From Ralstonia sp. 25mfcol4.1 (GTDB lineage: Bacteria > Pseudomonadota > Gammaproteobacteria > Burkholderiales > Burkholderiaceae), in the NCBI RefSeq assembly GCF_900104095.1, contig NZ_FNJO01000002.1, positions 124,001 through 188,000 of the forward strand: DNA of 64,000 nucleotides. The letters run 5' to 3'. How positions within the stretch are numbered: the first letter of the stretch is position 1; every line of letters starts with the position of its first letter. The notes under the pieces are model-generated. The model saw nothing but the letters and a program-made list of their open reading frames with translations. It made no database searches and was not told the DNA's origin. Of this stretch, positions 62,852 to 64,000 are shown piece by piece. Both the position numbers and the translations under genes were made by a program.

Positions 62852-64000
62852 ATGTCCACCACCTACCTGACGCACGCCACGCTCGTTCTGCCCGACGGCG
62901 TGCTGCACGACAGCGCCCTGCTGATCGCCGATGGCCAGATCGCCGCCATCGAACCCGCATCGGCTCCGGCCCACGCCACCGTGATCGACCTGCGCGGCCA
63001 TACCGTGATGCCGGGCCTGATCGACGTGCATTGCGATGCCATCGAAAAGGAAGCCGAGCCACGCGCCAACGTGCTGTTCCCGCTCGACTTTGCCGTGGCC
63101 CAGGTCGACCGCCGCAATGCCGCCGCCGGCATCACCACGCCGTACCACGCGCTGTCGTTCGCCAGCAACCAGTTCGGCGTGCGCAACAACGACACCGCCG
63201 CCACGCTGGTGCGCACGGTGGCTGGGTACCGCAAGCACAGCCTGGTCGACAACCGCATCCACTGCCGCTACGAAGTGACCGACGCGGCCGCCGTGCCGGT
63301 GCTTGAAATGCTGATGGCCGAAGGCGTGGTGGACCTGCTGTCGGTGATGGATCACTCGCCAGGCCAGGGCCAGTTCAAGACGCTCGACGCCTACCTGTCG
63401 TACATGATGGGCAACCACGGCATGAGCCGCGACGAAGCGGCCGACGCCGCCGCGAAGAAGGCTGCCGAACTTGATGGCGCCACCGAGCGCGTCAATCGCC
63501 TGGTGTCGAAGGCTCACGCGCTTGGCGTGCCCACGGCCAGCCATGACGACGATTCGCCACAGCGCATCGCCGCCATGCACGCGCTGGGCGTGCGCATGAG
63601 CGAGTTCCCGATCAACCTGGAAACGGCGCAGGCCGCCGCCGCGCACGCCCTGCCCACCATCCTGGGCGCACCCAATGTGCTGCGTGGCAAGAGCCAGAGC
63701 GGATCGATGCGCGCCATCGAAGCGATCCACGCCCGGGTCGGCAGCATCCTCTGCTCGGACTACCAGCCATCGACGCTGATCGCCGCCGCCTTCGCGGCCG
63801 CGCGCCTGGCCGAGCTGCCGCTCAATGAAGCGCTGGCGCTGGTCAGTGCCAACCCGGCCGATGCATGCATGCTCGAAGACCGAGGCCGGCTCCTGCCCGG
63901 CAAGCGCGCCGACGTGATCGCCGTGGCCAGCGTGGCGGGCCAGCCGCTGGTCACGCATACGTGGTCGGCCGGCCGTCTGGTGTTTGCGGCGGGCTATCCG
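62852..64000 (+). CDS. phnM: Ribose 1-methylphosphonate 5-triphosphate diphosphatase PhnM (3'-truncated)
   Basis: Canonical PhnM, open to the window edge with 383 codons and no stop, so only a few residues are probably missing. Metal motif MPGLIDVHCDAIEKEAEPR, SVMDHSPGQGQ, ASHDDDSPQR and CSDYQPSTL mark the binuclear amidohydrolase. It removes pyrophosphate from the PhnI product before PhnJ acts. Second PhnM-like gene in the locus, and the more typical one. Confidence 0.95.
   Translation, partial: MSTTYLTHATLVLPDGVLHDSALLIADGQIAAIEPASAPAHATVIDLRGHTVMPGLIDVHCDAIEKEAEPRANVLFPLDFAVAQVDRRNAAAGITTPYHALSFASNQFGVRNNDTAATLVRTVAGYRKHSLVDNRIHCRYEVTDAAAVPVLEMLMAEGVVDLLSVMDHSPGQGQFKTLDAYLSYMMGNHGMSRDEAADAAAKKAAELDGATERVNRLVSKAHALGVPTASHDDDSPQRIAAMHALGVRMSEFPINLETAQAAAAHALPTILGAPNVLRGKSQSGSMRAIEAIHARVGSILCSDYQPSTLIAAAFAAARLAELPLNEALALVSANPADACMLEDRGRLLPGKRADVIAVASVAGQPLVTHTWSAGRLVFAAGYP

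Noticed and set aside
61652..63958. 768-codon open frame on the minus strand
   Set aside because: Antisense to phnK, phnL and phnM, which are clearly real.

Overview
This window looks like the chromosome of a Burkholderiaceae bacterium, most likely Cupriavidus or a close Ralstonia relative. It is very GC-rich, uses GTG and TTG starts freely, and carries two Bug/TctC solute receptors. It also has betaproteobacterial blocks: yicC-gmk-rpoZ-spoT, rph-rdgB-hemW and hemF-nadD-rsfS-rlmH-maf-rng. The genus is inferred from gene content, not from an alignment. I see no IS element, prophage, CRISPR array or replication origin. Most of the window is core chromosome, with accessory catabolic and transport modules inserted.

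Layout. 1-7.4 kb: end of a MocR-type aminotransferase gene, a diguanylate cyclase with a duplicated sensor module, an LpxO-like hydroxylase, a DUF2252 protein, several small unknown proteins, and tRNA-fMet and tRNA-Arg with clear promoters and terminators. 7.4-17.6 kb: greB, the stringent-response block spoT-rpoZ-gmk-yicC, a Ser/Thr kinase and PP2C phosphatase pair, and rph-rdgB-hemW. 17.7-20.5 kb: a glycine-zipper lipoprotein, tRNA-Ser, and a three-lipoprotein operon (CsgG-like, DUF4810, DUF799). 20.9-26.2 kb: a glucarate module (TctC receptor, glucarate dehydratase, FadR-type regulator, ketoglutarate semialdehyde dehydrogenase). 26.2-29.8 kb: an OpuC-type osmoprotectant ABC importer. 30.4-36.5 kb: a pirin and a BMP-type (nucleoside-like) ABC importer. 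36.7-43.1 kb: DUF1232, methylglyoxal synthase overlapping an atypical SDR, an EamA exporter, a second TctC receptor, upp, a DUF3149 micro-protein and a HerA-like DUF853 ATPase. 43.4-50.9 kb: yebC, purD, hemF, nadD, rsfS, rlmH, maf, rng.

51.1-64.0 kb is a complete-looking phosphonate locus in three transcription units. The importer phnCDE ends in a PhnZ-like HD oxygenase gene. The divergent block is phnM2-DUF1045-phnN with phnF behind it. The C-P lyase operon phnGHIJKLM runs off the right edge. Together these could import phosphonates, build the ribosyl-triphosphate intermediate (PhnGHI), remove pyrophosphate (PhnM), cleave C-P (PhnJ) and return the ribose to PRPP (PhnN). The PhnP cyclic phosphodiesterase step has no classical gene in view. 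The 2H-type DUF1045 protein, sitting between phnM2 and phnN, is a candidate for it. I find PHO-box-like sequences before phnC and phnG and a shared GTCTAG/GTATAG motif that may be the PhnF operator.

The observations I consider most worth testing are the DUF1045 substitution, the two PhnM paralogs, the PHO/PhnF sites, a GTCNTANGAC operator family in the glucarate module, the orphan kinase/phosphatase pair, the histone-like repeat tail on RsfS and the SDR without its Tyr/Lys pair.
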